Assembly: GCF_002298975.1 (NCBI RefSeq)
Contig: NZ_DBMV01000021.1
Coordinates: forward strand, 124,001-188,000
Reading direction: 5' to 3'
Length of the DNA: 64,000 bases
DNA from: Ralstonia sp. UBA689
GTDB taxonomy: Bacteria > Pseudomonadota > Gammaproteobacteria > Burkholderiales > Burkholderiaceae
Shown here piece after piece: positions 7,967 to 16,645 of the stretch. The first letter of the stretch is position 1, and every line of letters begins with the position of its first letter. A program made the position numbers and the translations under genes. The notes under the pieces are model-generated. The model had not been told where the DNA came from. It saw only the letters and a program-made list of their open reading frames with translations, and made no database searches.

Positions 7967-9546
7967 TGCTGGCGGGATTGTTCAAGAGCCTGTTTCCGGC
8001 ACGCGACGCCGAACAACTGGTGCGTACGCGGCTGGATGCGTGGCAAGCGTGGCTGCAACCGCTGGCTGGCGAAACCGGCGTTGGCCGCGATCCGGGCTAC
8101 GAAGACGCATTCTTCGAGCTCAAGGACGAGGCGAACAAGCTCTCCGGGATCGATGATGGCCGCATTACCCGGGCGTGCGAACAACTACTCAAGGAAACCG
8201 GCAAGGATCTGCGCCTTGCCGGCTACTATGCCCTGGCACGGCTACGGCTGGATGGACCGGCAGGGCTGGCCGATGGTCTTGAACTGGCCGCCGCCTTGGT
8301 CGAGCGATTCGGTGAAGCCGTGCTGCCCGCCCGCGCTGAAGCGAAGAGGGGTGCGCTGGAGATGCTCGCCACGACGCGCGTCATCGAACTGCTGGAGGCG
8401 CGCGGCGAGTTCGCGCCTGCGGACCTCGAGCGTGCGCTAGCGGCGCTGGATGTGCTGCTGACGCGCACCGCAACATGGCCGGAAGCGGCCCGGCCCAACC
8501 TGCAACCCCTGGTCTCCCGCTTCGAGCGCAAGGAACCGCCGCCCCGCAGTGCGCAGCCGGATGCCAGTATGCTGGCATCGCCCACCGCAGTGCCGGCTTC
8601 CTCCGGCACGATCGCTTCCACGCGCGATCTGCTCGATCAGGCGCGCGCGATGGCCACGTGGTTGCGTGATCAGGAGAGCGGTTACCTGCCCTCGGTACGG
8701 CTTGTACGCAGCGTACGCTGGGACACCTTGCACGAGGTGCCGCCGGCGGACGCCGCCGCCCGCACACGCTTGGCGCCGCCGCGTGGCGAACTGCGCCAGC
8801 AGATGAAGCGGCTCGTGCTACAGAAGCAATGGCACGAACTGCTCGAGCGTGTCGAAGGCGCCTTCATGGAGGGCGTCAACCACCTGTGGTTTGATCTGCA
8901 GTATTTCCAGCACGTCGCACTCGACCATGTTGGTGCGCCGAACAACGCGTGGCGGGAGCTCCTGCGCGCCGATGTGGCGCTGTTCCTGGAACGTCTGCCA
9001 GGGATCGAGCGGTTGGCTTTCAGCGACGGCACGCCGTTTGCCGATGACACCACGCTCGAATGGGTTGCGCGACACGCCGTGGTGCGCAACCTCGAAGCCG
9101 GGGAGAGCGTGGCGCCGTTGCCCGTGTCCGCGGAAAGCGCCGGTGATGCCGCTGGGGACTGGCCGGAGATCGAAGCGCAAGCGCGGGATCTGGCCGGGCG
9201 CGAGGGTGTGGAAGCCGCCTTTGCCTGGCTCGAAGCCTTGCCCGGCCTGAAGACCGACCGCCACCGCTATCTGCAACGCCTGGTCATGGCGCGTCTGGCC
9301 GATCACGCCGGACGCCCGGACGCAGCCCATGCGCTGTTGGTGGAGCTGGATACGGCGGCCCGCTCGCTGCCCCTGACGCGCTGGGAGCCGGCGCTCGTCT
9401 TCGAGGTCAAGCACCAACTGGTCCGCTCGCTCAAGGCCATGAGCAACCGCAAGGAGGCGGACAAGCCCGCGCTGGCGCGGCGCATCGCGGAACTCCACGC
9501 CGAGCTGACCGTGCTCGATCCGGCACGTGCCTTGTCGCTGGCATAA
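7966..9546 (+). CDS. tssA: Type VI secretion protein TssA (ImpA/VasJ type)
   Basis: A 526-residue TssA. The N-terminal ImpA-type domain is recognisable from DPGYEDAFFELKDEANKLSG (about 43-62), followed by alternating Ala/Leu helices. The C-terminal half carries the VasJ-like block around WRELLRADVALFLERLPG, typical of the long TssA class. TssA proteins form rings that prime baseplate assembly and cap the growing sheath. I chose ATG at 7966 because it overlaps the tssM stop (TGATG) and gives the normal N-terminus; the frame is open further upstream inside tssM, but that part does not resemble TssA. tssF begins 17 bases downstream. Confidence 0.9.
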   Translation: MLAGLFKSLFPARDAEQLVRTRLDAWQAWLQPLAGETGVGRDPGYEDAFFELKDEANKLSGIDDGRITRACEQLLKETGKDLRLAGYYALARLRLDGPAGLADGLELAAALVERFGEAVLPARAEAKRGALEMLATTRVIELLEARGEFAPADLERALAALDVLLTRTATWPEAARPNLQPLVSRFERKEPPPRSAQPDASMLASPTAVPASSGTIASTRDLLDQARAMATWLRDQESGYLPSVRLVRSVRWDTLHEVPPADAAARTRLAPPRGELRQQMKRLVLQKQWHELLERVEGAFMEGVNHLWFDLQYFQHVALDHVGAPNNAWRELLRADVALFLERLPGIERLAFSDGTPFADDTTLEWVARHAVVRNLEAGESVAPLPVSAESAGDAAGDWPEIEAQARDLAGREGVEAAFAWLEALPGLKTDRHRYLQRLVMARLADHAGRPDAAHALLVELDTAARSLPLTRWEPALVFEVKHQLVRSLKAMSNRKEADKPALARRIAELHAELTVLDPARALSLA

Positions 9547-9563
9547 GAACACAACACAAACTC

Positions 9564-11378
9564 ATGGAACACGACGATCCGATCCTGCGCTACTACGAAG
9601 CCGAGATGCGCTACCTGCGTGAGTCCGGCCGAGAATTCGCGCAGGCGCATCCCGACCGCGCACGCCTGCTCAACCTGGACCGCGTGGGCGATCGCGACCC
9701 CTACGTCGAACGCCTGTTCGAGGGCTTCGCGTTCCTGACCGGCAGGCTGCAACAGAAGCTCGACGACGAGCTGCCGGAACTCACCGAAGGGCTGGTGAGC
9801 CTGCTGTGGCCGCATTACCTGCGGATGATCCCGTCGCTCTCGGTGGTCGAGCTGATACCGCTGGCGGAAAAGCTCCAAAAGACCGAAGAGGTTCCCGCAG
9901 GCGTGCCCGTGCGCTCAGCGCCGATCACCTTGCCGCAAGCCTCGGGCGCGGAAGGCTCGGCACCCCGAACCGTGCAGTGCCTGTACCGGACCACCCAGGC
10001 GGTGACGCTGCAACCGGTGTCGATCACCCATGCCGGGCCCACCGTGCGCCATGATGGCCGCTCGGTGATTCGGCTTGGTTTTATGCTGCAAGGGTCGGCG
10101 CGCCGCACGGAGACGGATCTGTCGAGATTGCGCCTGTACCTGAATGCCGATCTGCCGACGGCGTTTGCCATGCATCTGGCACTCACACGCCAGGTTGAGG
10201 CGATCAACTGGCGGATCCCGGAAGTGCTCAATGGCGAAGCGCAGCCGTTGTCTGGCGTCACCCTTGAGCCAGCAGGCTTCTCCACGGAGGAACGCCTGTG
10301 GCCGAAGGCCGAGGCAGCGTTCTCCGGCTACCAGTTGCTGCTGGAATATTTCACGTTTCGCGAGAAATTCCTTTTCGTCGACCTGTGCGGGCTGGACATC
10401 ACCAAGCTGCCCGCGACCTCGACCCGCTTCGAGCTGGAGATCGTCCTCAAGTCCGCCTACCCGTCGGATCAGCGCTTCAGTGCTGAGAATGTGCGGCTGT
10501 TCTGTGCGCCGGTCATCAACCTGTTCGAACTCGACGCCGAACCGATCGTCATCCATCACCACGAGACCGAATACCGTGTGGTACCGGCCGGGCACCGTGG
10601 CGAGCATGTGGAAACCTATGCGGTCGACGCCATCGAATCGTTCGATCATCAGACTGCGGAGCGCTACGAGTACGTCCCCTTCGCCACCTTCCGCCACCGG
10701 GGCGGCATGTTGCGGCACGAGGCGCCCGAGCGGTATTTCCATACGCGCGTGCGTCCCGGAGTCTCGGGCCTGCATGAGACCTGGGTGATTCTGGGCGGCC
10801 ACGCGTGGGAGACGATGGAGGATCTGCCGGAGGAGAGCGTTTCCCTCCGGGTGACGGGCACCAACGGCATGCTGCCACGCAAGGGGCTGCGGGAAGCCAG
10901 TCTCAGCGAACTGGCCGCGAGCACGCCGAACGTCATCGGGGTGCGCAACCTCGTTGCCCCGACTCTGCCGTTGTATCCGCCCACAGAAGACCGGTTCCAA
11001 TGGCGCATCCTGTCGCATCTCGCGCCGAACTTCCTCTCCCTGATGGATGCCGAGGTATTGCGCGGCGCACTGGCGCTCTACGACTGGCGGAACGACGAAC
11101 TGAACCGCCGGCGCCTGGCCGGCATCCTGTGGGTGTCGCAGGAACAAATGGAAGAGGTCTCGGGTGGCTCGGTCGAGCGGGGCGTGCTGATTGAGGTGAC
11201 GCTCGATGCGCACGCCTTCGCGGGCGAGGGCGACGTGATGCTGTTTGGCGAACTGCTGCACCGGTTCTTTGCGCTGTACGCCGAAATCAACCTGTTCACC
11301 AAGCTTGCAATCGTGAGCCTGCCGTCGCAGACGCGCACGGTGTGGCCGCGCAGCAAGGCGCAACGGATGCCGCTGTGA
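9564..11378 (+). CDS. tssF: Type VI secretion baseplate subunit TssF
   Basis: A 604-residue protein of the TssF/ImpG/VasA family, full length for the family. It begins with the characteristic ILRYYEAEMRYLRESGREFA, followed by the LxxDRVGDRDPYVERLFEGFAFL region near residues 38-60, both hallmarks. The C-terminus has the family's EINLFTKL-type ending. TssF forms the baseplate wedge with TssG, TssE and TssK in the cytoplasm. It follows tssA by 17 bases and overlaps the start of tssG by a GTGA junction, so the two wedge subunits are probably made in coupled fashion. No unusual truncation or missing segment is seen. Confidence 0.95.
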   Translation: MEHDDPILRYYEAEMRYLRESGREFAQAHPDRARLLNLDRVGDRDPYVERLFEGFAFLTGRLQQKLDDELPELTEGLVSLLWPHYLRMIPSLSVVELIPLAEKLQKTEEVPAGVPVRSAPITLPQASGAEGSAPRTVQCLYRTTQAVTLQPVSITHAGPTVRHDGRSVIRLGFMLQGSARRTETDLSRLRLYLNADLPTAFAMHLALTRQVEAINWRIPEVLNGEAQPLSGVTLEPAGFSTEERLWPKAEAAFSGYQLLLEYFTFREKFLFVDLCGLDITKLPATSTRFELEIVLKSAYPSDQRFSAENVRLFCAPVINLFELDAEPIVIHHHETEYRVVPAGHRGEHVETYAVDAIESFDHQTAERYEYVPFATFRHRGGMLRHEAPERYFHTRVRPGVSGLHETWVILGGHAWETMEDLPEESVSLRVTGTNGMLPRKGLREASLSELAASTPNVIGVRNLVAPTLPLYPPTEDRFQWRILSHLAPNFLSLMDAEVLRGALALYDWRNDELNRRRLAGILWVSQEQMEEVSGGSVERGVLIEVTLDAHAFAGEGDVMLFGELLHRFFALYAEINLFTKLAIVSLPSQTRTVWPRSKAQRMPL

Positions 11379-12463
11379 AGCGCACAGACTGGCCCGATCT
11401 TGAGCCCCTGGTGGCCTCGCTGCTGCGGCGGGCGCCGCAGATGAGCTTCATGCAGCTTTGCCGGCTGCTCGAAGGTCGTGAGCCTCAGGCTCCTGGGTTC
11501 GGCACGCGCGACACGCCCGAACACGAACCGGTGCGCTTTCGGCCGCGCCCGCGTGTAGGTTTTCCGGCAGGCGAAATCGCCGGAGTCGAGTTCGACGATG
11601 AACGGCCCGATGCGCCGCCGACCGTGCGCACGACCTTTATGGGCCTATATGGCGTCGATGCGGCGATGCCATCGCACATGATCGACGAGATCGTGCTGCG
11701 CGAGGAAGGGCACGAGGCCGTCGAAGCGTTCCTGGACCAGTTCAACCACCGCTTCGTCACGCTGCTGTATCGCGCGTGGAAGAAGTATCGCTATCCCGAG
11801 AGCTTCCGTGCGGGCGGTACGGACGCCCATTCGCGCAATCTGCTCTGTCTGGCCGGTTTCGGCTGGGGTGACAAGCCCAAGCGCGCCGGCTTGCCGGATT
11901 CGCGCATGCTGGCGCTGTTGGGGCTGCTCATCCAGAAGACCCGCACGCCCGAGGGCTTGGCCGGTGTGATTGCGCTAGCCGCGCCGGGTGTGGACGTCCG
12001 TGTGGACGAGTTCTGGCCGGTCACCACCAGCGCCGGGGCGCCCCAGCCGCTGACCGCATCGAGCGGACCGCCAGCCGTTGGCGGCCCCGCCAAGGGGCTC
12101 GGCGGCGGCTACGTACTGGGACAGCGGCTTACCTACCGCAGCCGCGCCGTGCGCGTGACGCTGTGTCCGGTGAGCGCCCAGCAGGCGCACGCTTTTTTGC
12201 CGGGGGCCTGGCTGCATCGCGATCTGATGGCCTTCCTCCGCCTGTACGTGGGCGTCAAGGCGGATGTTCACCTGCGCATGACGATGTCGTCGCGGCTCGC
12301 GCCCGTGCCGGCCATTGGCCAGGCCGACGGCAGTCCCGCGCCACGCCTGGGCTGGACCACCGTGCTGCCGTCCGACGAGGACCACATGATTCACGTCGTG
12401 CTCGGCACGTATGAAGCTTTTCCAACGCCTGCGCCCAATCCGCATCTGACACGACCAGCTTGA
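11375..12463 (+). CDS. tssG: Type VI secretion baseplate subunit TssG
   Basis: A TssG/ImpH/VasB family protein of about 362 residues. Family marks are the N-terminal helix FMQLCRLLEG, the RFRPRPRVGFPAGEI block at about 52-66 and TTFMGLYGVDAAMPSHM at about 87-103. TssG pairs with TssF in the baseplate wedge. I chose GTG at 11375 because it overlaps the tssF stop as GTGA; an upstream in-frame GTG at 11342 would add 11 residues. A Gly/Pro-rich loop around residues 220-245 separates the two halves. tssJ follows 14 bases downstream. Confidence 0.92.
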   Translation: MKRTDWPDLEPLVASLLRRAPQMSFMQLCRLLEGREPQAPGFGTRDTPEHEPVRFRPRPRVGFPAGEIAGVEFDDERPDAPPTVRTTFMGLYGVDAAMPSHMIDEIVLREEGHEAVEAFLDQFNHRFVTLLYRAWKKYRYPESFRAGGTDAHSRNLLCLAGFGWGDKPKRAGLPDSRMLALLGLLIQKTRTPEGLAGVIALAAPGVDVRVDEFWPVTTSAGAPQPLTASSGPPAVGGPAKGLGGGYVLGQRLTYRSRAVRVTLCPVSAQQAHAFLPGAWLHRDLMAFLRLYVGVKADVHLRMTMSSRLAPVPAIGQADGSPAPRLGWTTVLPSDEDHMIHVVLGTYEAFPTPAPNPHLTRPA

Positions 12464-12477
12464 TCAGGAATCTTGCA

Positions 12478-13008
12478 ATGACCTTCCGTTTCACCACTTC
12501 CACGGTTGCACTTGTTCTATTGCTGTCCGGCTGCGGGGCCTGGCAGGCTGTGTCCGACGCCTCGGTGGGTGCGTATCAGGCGGTGTTCTACAAGCAGATC
12601 AAGGTCTTGAACGTCGATCTTGCTGCGCGCCGTGCGCTGAATCCGGACGAGGCAGGGCGGGCGACTTCGGTGGCTGTGCGCGTCTACCAACTCAAGGACC
12701 GCAAGCTGTTGGACAGCGCCTCCTACGACGACCTGCTCAAGAACGACCGGACCGTGCTCGCGCAGGACCTGCAGGCTAGCATGGCGGCCACGTTGAGCCC
12801 GGGAGCGTCCGCCAGCCTTGCGCAGCCGATGCAGCCGGAGACGAAGTTCGTCGCGGTCGTTGCGTTTTATCGCAATCCTGGCAACACCAATGACTGGAAG
12901 ATGGTGATTGAGAAGAAACAGCTCGACGCGGACAAACCGCTGAAGCTTGAACTGGTCGACCAGAGGCTGGCCGTTGCCGGCGAACTCCCTTCGAATGCTT
13001 CCCATTGA
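12478..13008 (+). CDS. tssJ: Type VI secretion outer-membrane lipoprotein TssJ
   Basis: A 176-residue lipoprotein. The signal peptide ends in the lipobox LLSGC with the lipidated Cys at residue 19. The mature part is a TssJ/VasD transthyretin-like beta domain: VAVRVYQLKD and ETKFVAVVAFYRN are typical. TssJ anchors the periplasmic end of TssM to the outer membrane. ATG at 12478 was chosen because AGGA lies about nine bases upstream and it gives a clean signal peptide; a start six codons earlier (12460) is possible. It is the last recognised tss gene in the window. Confidence 0.93.
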   Translation: MTFRFTTSTVALVLLLSGCGAWQAVSDASVGAYQAVFYKQIKVLNVDLAARRALNPDEAGRATSVAVRVYQLKDRKLLDSASYDDLLKNDRTVLAQDLQASMAATLSPGASASLAQPMQPETKFVAVVAFYRNPGNTNDWKMVIEKKQLDADKPLKLELVDQRLAVAGELPSNASH

Positions 13009-13060
13009 TGTCGGCTTGAGGCCCGGAAGTGCGGTTTCCAAGAAGAGCTTGCGACCAAAT

Positions 13061-13390
13061 ATGAACGAGATGGATGGGGAAGAGGCGCGTGATCTGCACG
13101 AACCGGTGCAATTGAGCGAAGCGCAAGAACTGTCCGGATGCACAGCAGAGCAGCGTGCGGCGTTGCTGACCAAGACGACCAAGGAACGGCTTGCGAACAC
13201 GGTGGCTGAGCGAGCGGCAGGCCGGGCGGTGCCATCCCATATTGCAGAACCGACTCGCGAATCGCGAGCTGAGTCGGAACCAGATAACGCTTCTGGAGGT
13301 GGTTGGATCGAGGGAATGTTCGACGCAATCTTCGGCTCCATATTTGATTCGCTGATGGGCTCCGGCTCTGATGATGATGATTCGTCTTGA
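13061..13390 (+). CDS. Small hypothetical protein, acidic tail
   Basis: An open frame of 109 residues just downstream of tssJ. I do not recognise it. The N-terminal two thirds are charged and helical in appearance (EEARDLHEPVQLSEAQEL). The C-terminus is a glycine, phenylalanine and isoleucine segment (GGGWIEGMFDAIFGSIFDSL) that could be amphipathic or membrane-active, ending in an acidic Asp/Ser run. The start is uncertain: ATG at 13061 is used, but the frame is open upstream to 12947. It has no obvious ribosome site, so it could be spurious, yet the composition looks coding. By position it may be T6SS cargo. Confidence 0.45.
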   Translation: MNEMDGEEARDLHEPVQLSEAQELSGCTAEQRAALLTKTTKERLANTVAERAAGRAVPSHIAEPTRESRAESEPDNASGGGWIEGMFDAIFGSIFDSLMGSGSDDDDSS

Positions 13391-13542
13391 GTAGAGACTC
13401 GCCCACAAAAGCAGAAGGAGTCTTGACCTTGCCAACTGCCCGTGCTGTCGTCTTTGGGTGAGAACAGGTCAGCGTCTTGTCCAGGTCGCCGATATGCGGT
13501 ACGGCGATATCCTTTACACCTACGCGTATTGGGAGTTGTGCA

Positions 13543-14334
13543 TTGAATATCCGGAGCATTTTTTTGTCGATCGGCTTAGTTGTGGCGACTTTGCCTTTAG
13601 CCGTGGTAACGACAAGAGCGAGCGAGAACGAAACCGTGACTTTTACTGTTGAAGCTCGTGCGTTGCGATATCCGTTCGCGAGTCCCGCTGACAATCAGGT
13701 CGCGCTCGCCGAGATGCTCAAGCACGCAAGTATCGTCGGCCATTATTGGAAGCTGACGACTGTCCTCGAAATGTCCCGATGCATGACCGGAGTGACGTGC
13801 TATCCCTCCCCGCACTTGGAGGATATACCGAAAGATCACCCTGTTACGGTACAGCCCAAGGTCGTATTCAGCGTACCGGGACAGGAACCCGTGCGCCTTA
13901 TGTTCAAACTGCCGGTCAGTCACCACAGCGCTACTCTGGAAGGGGTATCGTTGATTTTGCCTCTTAAGTTCATATGGCAGCAACCTAGCGTACAGCTAGC
14001 GCTCAAGAAAGCAGCGATAGCGTTGCCAGACTACGAAAAAACCGACAATGCATTGAAGAACGAGGCGTCAGTGTCCATCAATCTAGCATTGCCGCAGATG
14101 CTGGGGGAACCTGGTCCGATGCAAGATCACTGTGCCGGGATTCCGAATCCGTTGAGTTGGAGTAGTTCCGGCGTCGTCGCCATAAGGACGCTTGCGCAAA
14201 TTGGGTCAAAGCGAGATGTTCCCTGGTCACCGACAGGGCGCAATGAGACCGAGAGTCGCCTGGGAACCGAAGAAACTTGCGCAACTTGGCGATCAGATGT
14301 GGAGAACTCCTATCTGTGGCGTGCAGAACCTTGA
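13543..14334 (+). CDS. Hypothetical exported protein
   Basis: A 263-residue protein of unknown function. I chose TTG at 13543: GGGAG lies eight bases upstream and the reading gives a good signal peptide (basic start, then FLSIGLVVATLPLAVV, cleavage near TRA-SE). The mature protein looks beta-rich, with VTFTVEARAL, HPVTVQPKVVFSVPG and a mid-protein LILPLKFIW segment. Four cysteines in the mature part could form disulfides in the periplasm. Base composition is visibly more AT-rich than the tss genes, suggesting separate acquisition. Its stop overlaps the next gene's TTG start (TTGA). The position between tssJ and an integrase makes it island cargo. Confidence 0.6.
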   Translation: MNIRSIFLSIGLVVATLPLAVVTTRASENETVTFTVEARALRYPFASPADNQVALAEMLKHASIVGHYWKLTTVLEMSRCMTGVTCYPSPHLEDIPKDHPVTVQPKVVFSVPGQEPVRLMFKLPVSHHSATLEGVSLILPLKFIWQQPSVQLALKKAAIALPDYEKTDNALKNEASVSINLALPQMLGEPGPMQDHCAGIPNPLSWSSSGVVAIRTLAQIGSKRDVPWSPTGRNETESRLGTEETCATWRSDVENSYLWRAEP

Positions 14335-14819
14335 CCTTGCAGCCAACATTCGAGTGCCTAACGCTGCTGCTTGACGAAGTAACCGAGCTCCGCCACGTGC
14401 ATCGTGCTCGGCAGGGCACGTTCACCATCTTCAACTTTCGAAGTGGCAATCAGGTGCGACGGGGTCAGGAGCTGCGTGGACGTATGGACGTTCACGCTGG
14501 CATGCGGATCACAGCGATGCTGCGTGTTCCTGGTCGGTGGGAGACGCTCATTGCATGGCGCTTTGACCACGACGGGCGAGAGATATGGAAGCTAGGAGCC
14601 TCACCGGCGGCTACCCTTACATGGTTCATTCTTGCTGGGCTGGTCAGCGCCGCGACCGGAACGTGGGTGGTACTAGACGCCTTGCAAAGCATGCAGCCGG
14701 CATTCGGGCTTGGAGTTGGCGGCTTCTGTTTTTTGCTGATTGTCTGGAAGCCTTTCTTCGATTGGCGGAACAGCGAGAAAATCGCCGCCGCGCTCAGAAT
14801 GCATAAGAAGGTCGCCTAG
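14331..14819 (+). CDS. Hypothetical two-helix membrane protein
   Basis: About 162 residues of unknown function. The chosen TTG at 14331 overlaps the previous stop (TTGA), which implies coupling; no ATG is available nearby in frame. The first half is a predicted beta-type soluble domain (FTIFNFRSGNQVRRGQELRG, then MRITAMLRVPGRWETLI). The second half has two membrane helices, about residues 96-118 and 123-139, with a short loop between, ending in a basic cytoplasmic tail. It is probably an inner-membrane protein working with the preceding exported protein, given the overlapping frames. It could also start at an alternative codon upstream (ATG 14277) inside the previous gene. Confidence 0.5.
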   Translation: MTLQPTFECLTLLLDEVTELRHVHRARQGTFTIFNFRSGNQVRRGQELRGRMDVHAGMRITAMLRVPGRWETLIAWRFDHDGREIWKLGASPAATLTWFILAGLVSAATGTWVVLDALQSMQPAFGLGVGGFCFLLIVWKPFFDWRNSEKIAAALRMHKKVA

Positions 14820-14866
14820 TTGCACGGACGATGTCTCTGGCAGGTAGGCAATCACGGGAGGAACAA

Positions 14867-15067
14867 ATGGCAAGTTTCAGTGTGTGGCATTGGATGATTT
14901 TGATCCTGTTGCCGATCATCTACCTCGTACCTGCTGCCCGCATATTGCGTAAAGCGGGATATTCCGGCTGGCTGTGCTTGCTCATGTTCGTGCCGCCGAT
15001 CAACATCGTCATGTACTGGGTCTTCGCGTTTGTTACATGGCCCGTGGAGCGGCGAGCAGGCAAATGA
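14867..15067 (+). CDS. Small inner-membrane protein (66 residues)
   Basis: A 66-residue hydrophobic protein. ATG at 14867 is preceded by GGGAGG with a five-base spacer, the best ribosome site in this part of the window. Two membrane helices are evident (WMILILLPIIYLV and WLCLLMFVPPINIVMYWVF) separated by RILRKAGYSGW. The GYSGW then P-x-x-N-I-V pattern is shared with DUF805-like and other small membrane proteins, but that does not give a function. It is the last gene before the integrase, which is on the opposite strand and converges on it with a gap of 36 bases. Confidence 0.7.
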   Translation: MASFSVWHWMILILLPIIYLVPAARILRKAGYSGWLCLLMFVPPINIVMYWVFAFVTWPVERRAGK

Positions 15068-15103
15068 TGATCGGCGGCCGACATCGATGTTTGATCGGTG
15101 GTA

Positions 15104-16294
15104 TCAGCCTGAGTACACGTGGTCTGCCCAAGCTTCCATGAGTGGACGGCGTTGCTCCAGCAAGTCGGTCCGGTGGTAGGCCGCTTCCACCTTGTTTGCG
15201 ACGGTATGGGCAAGCGCACGCTCGGCAAGATCCCGTGCATAGCCGTTTTCGCTTGCCCAATCGCGGAAACTGGACCGAAAACCGTGGGCTGTAGCAACCC
15301 GGCCAGGCGTGTCGCTCTCGGCCTTGACCCGACGGAGTAAGGCAGTAAGCGTCATGTCGCTCAATACCTTTTCCCTTGGCGACGGAAAGACCAGGGTGTC
15401 GTGCAACTGGCTTTGCTGCAGCGTCTTAATGAGTGCCAGAGCCTTCTCCGACAATGGAACCCGATGCGCTTCCTTGGCCTTCATGCGTGCAGCGGGGATA
15501 TTCCAGACGCGTGCGTGCAGGTCGAATTCGTTCCACGTTGCGCCGCGCACTTCGCCACTGCGGGTTGCGGTCAGGATCAGGAACAACAGGGCAGCGCGCG
15601 TGCTGTCACCGATGCCGAATTCCGCGAGATGTGTGGTGACGAACTCCGGGACTTGCCGCCAGGGTATAGCGGGTTGATGTTCCGCTTTAGCGGATTGTTT
15701 GGGGAGAAGGTGATCGACGACGCTAACGGGATTCGCCGTGATATGGCCATGAGCCCATGCCCACTGCATAACAGCGTGCATCCGCTGCCGGGTGCGGCTG
15801 GCGGTTTCGGCCTTGGTCAGCCAGATCGGACGGAGCACATCAGCACAATCTGCCGGGCTGATCGCGTCGAGCTTACGTTTCCCCAGTTTGGGAAAGACGT
15901 AGGATTCGAGCGTGGTGATCCACTGCGCGGCATGCTTCTCGTTCTTCCAACCCGGTTTGAGGTCTTCGTGGACCTGCCGGGCAGCTTTCTCGAAGGTGAG
16001 GGCGGCATCAGCAACAGCGACTGCTTCGCGCTCGCGGTTACGCTGTTCAATGGGATCTTGGCCGTTGTCGATGAGCTTGCGCATGGCGAGAGCTTTGTCG
16101 CGTGCTTCGGCAATCGACGTTTCAGGGTAGGTGCCAAGGCCGGCGTCTCGGCGTTTTCCCGTCACTGGACTGGTGAAGCGCAACGTCCACTTGCAGCCGG
16201 ATTTTGTGGGCGACAGCAGCAGCCCGGTTACCTTCCCATCGAAGACCGGCTTGTCGTCCGGCCTGAGTGCTCTTGCTTGTTTGTCGGTTAGCAT
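15104..16294 (-). CDS. Tyrosine-type site-specific recombinase (P4-like integrase)
   Basis: A 396-residue integrase. The N-terminus (LTDKQARALRPDDKPVFDGKVTG..., then GLGTYPETSIAEARDKA) is the DUF4102 arm-binding domain of P4-type integrases. A SAM-like core-binding domain follows at about 100-185. Catalytic residues are visible: Arg in TATRSGEVRG, the H-x-x-R pair in HGFRSSFRDW, a late His in ALAHTV and the nucleophile Tyr in EAAYHRTD. It is full length and apparently intact. Such enzymes usually integrate islands into tRNA genes, but no tRNA is adjacent here. It sits between the T6SS cargo genes and core fabI, marking a likely island edge. I could not find an att direct repeat by eye. Confidence 0.93.
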   Translation of the reverse strand: MLTDKQARALRPDDKPVFDGKVTGLLLSPTKSGCKWTLRFTSPVTGKRRDAGLGTYPETSIAEARDKALAMRKLIDNGQDPIEQRNREREAVAVADAALTFEKAARQVHEDLKPGWKNEKHAAQWITTLESYVFPKLGKRKLDAISPADCADVLRPIWLTKAETASRTRQRMHAVMQWAWAHGHITANPVSVVDHLLPKQSAKAEHQPAIPWRQVPEFVTTHLAEFGIGDSTRAALLFLILTATRSGEVRGATWNEFDLHARVWNIPAARMKAKEAHRVPLSEKALALIKTLQQSQLHDTLVFPSPREKVLSDMTLTALLRRVKAESDTPGRVATAHGFRSSFRDWASENGYARDLAERALAHTVANKVEAAYHRTDLLEQRRPLMEAWADHVYSG

Positions 16295-16645
16295 CGATTT
16301 CTAGCCCATCATACGGCCCATCAGCAGACGCTGGATGGCGTTGGAAGTTGCTAGCGTAGATTGGAAGCTTGGATCATGCAACCCATTGAATTGTCAGGCA
16401 ATATTTGGATCGGGTTGGCATCCAATGGATCTGGATATGGCGGTCTCCGTCTCCGCCAGTTTGTGGAGCTTCTCGCGGGAAGCGCTAACCAACAGGCGGA
16501 TGCGAGTCGAGTTGACGTGACGGCTCGCATTGCAATGCACGTCAAAAAGCCCGCATGGTTTGCGCCATGCGGGCTTTTTCTTTGTCTGCTCTGCATGCGT
16601 GCGCCACCCGAAGAGGGCGCGCGCACGCGTTAGTGCATCAACGCT
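16295..16645. other. Intergenic stretch between integrase and fabI
   Basis: About 350 bases without a convincing gene. A 90-codon open frame on the plus strand has no ribosome site and no protein-like character and was rejected. The only clear element is the fabI terminator listed separately. As the spacer between integrase start and core gene it is where an attachment site would be expected, but I see no obvious core repeat. Confidence 0.6.
16544..16579 (-). terminator. Rho-independent terminator downstream of fabI
   Basis: A perfect inverted repeat, AGCCCGCATGG pairing with CCATGCGGGCT, flanked by A5 on one side and T5 on the other, so it could work in both directions. It lies about 65 bases beyond the fabI stop on the minus strand. 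Confidence 0.85.

Noticed and set aside
16361..16633. A 90-codon plus-strand frame between integrase and fabI
   Set aside because: It contains the fabI terminator hairpin and lacks a ribosome site.
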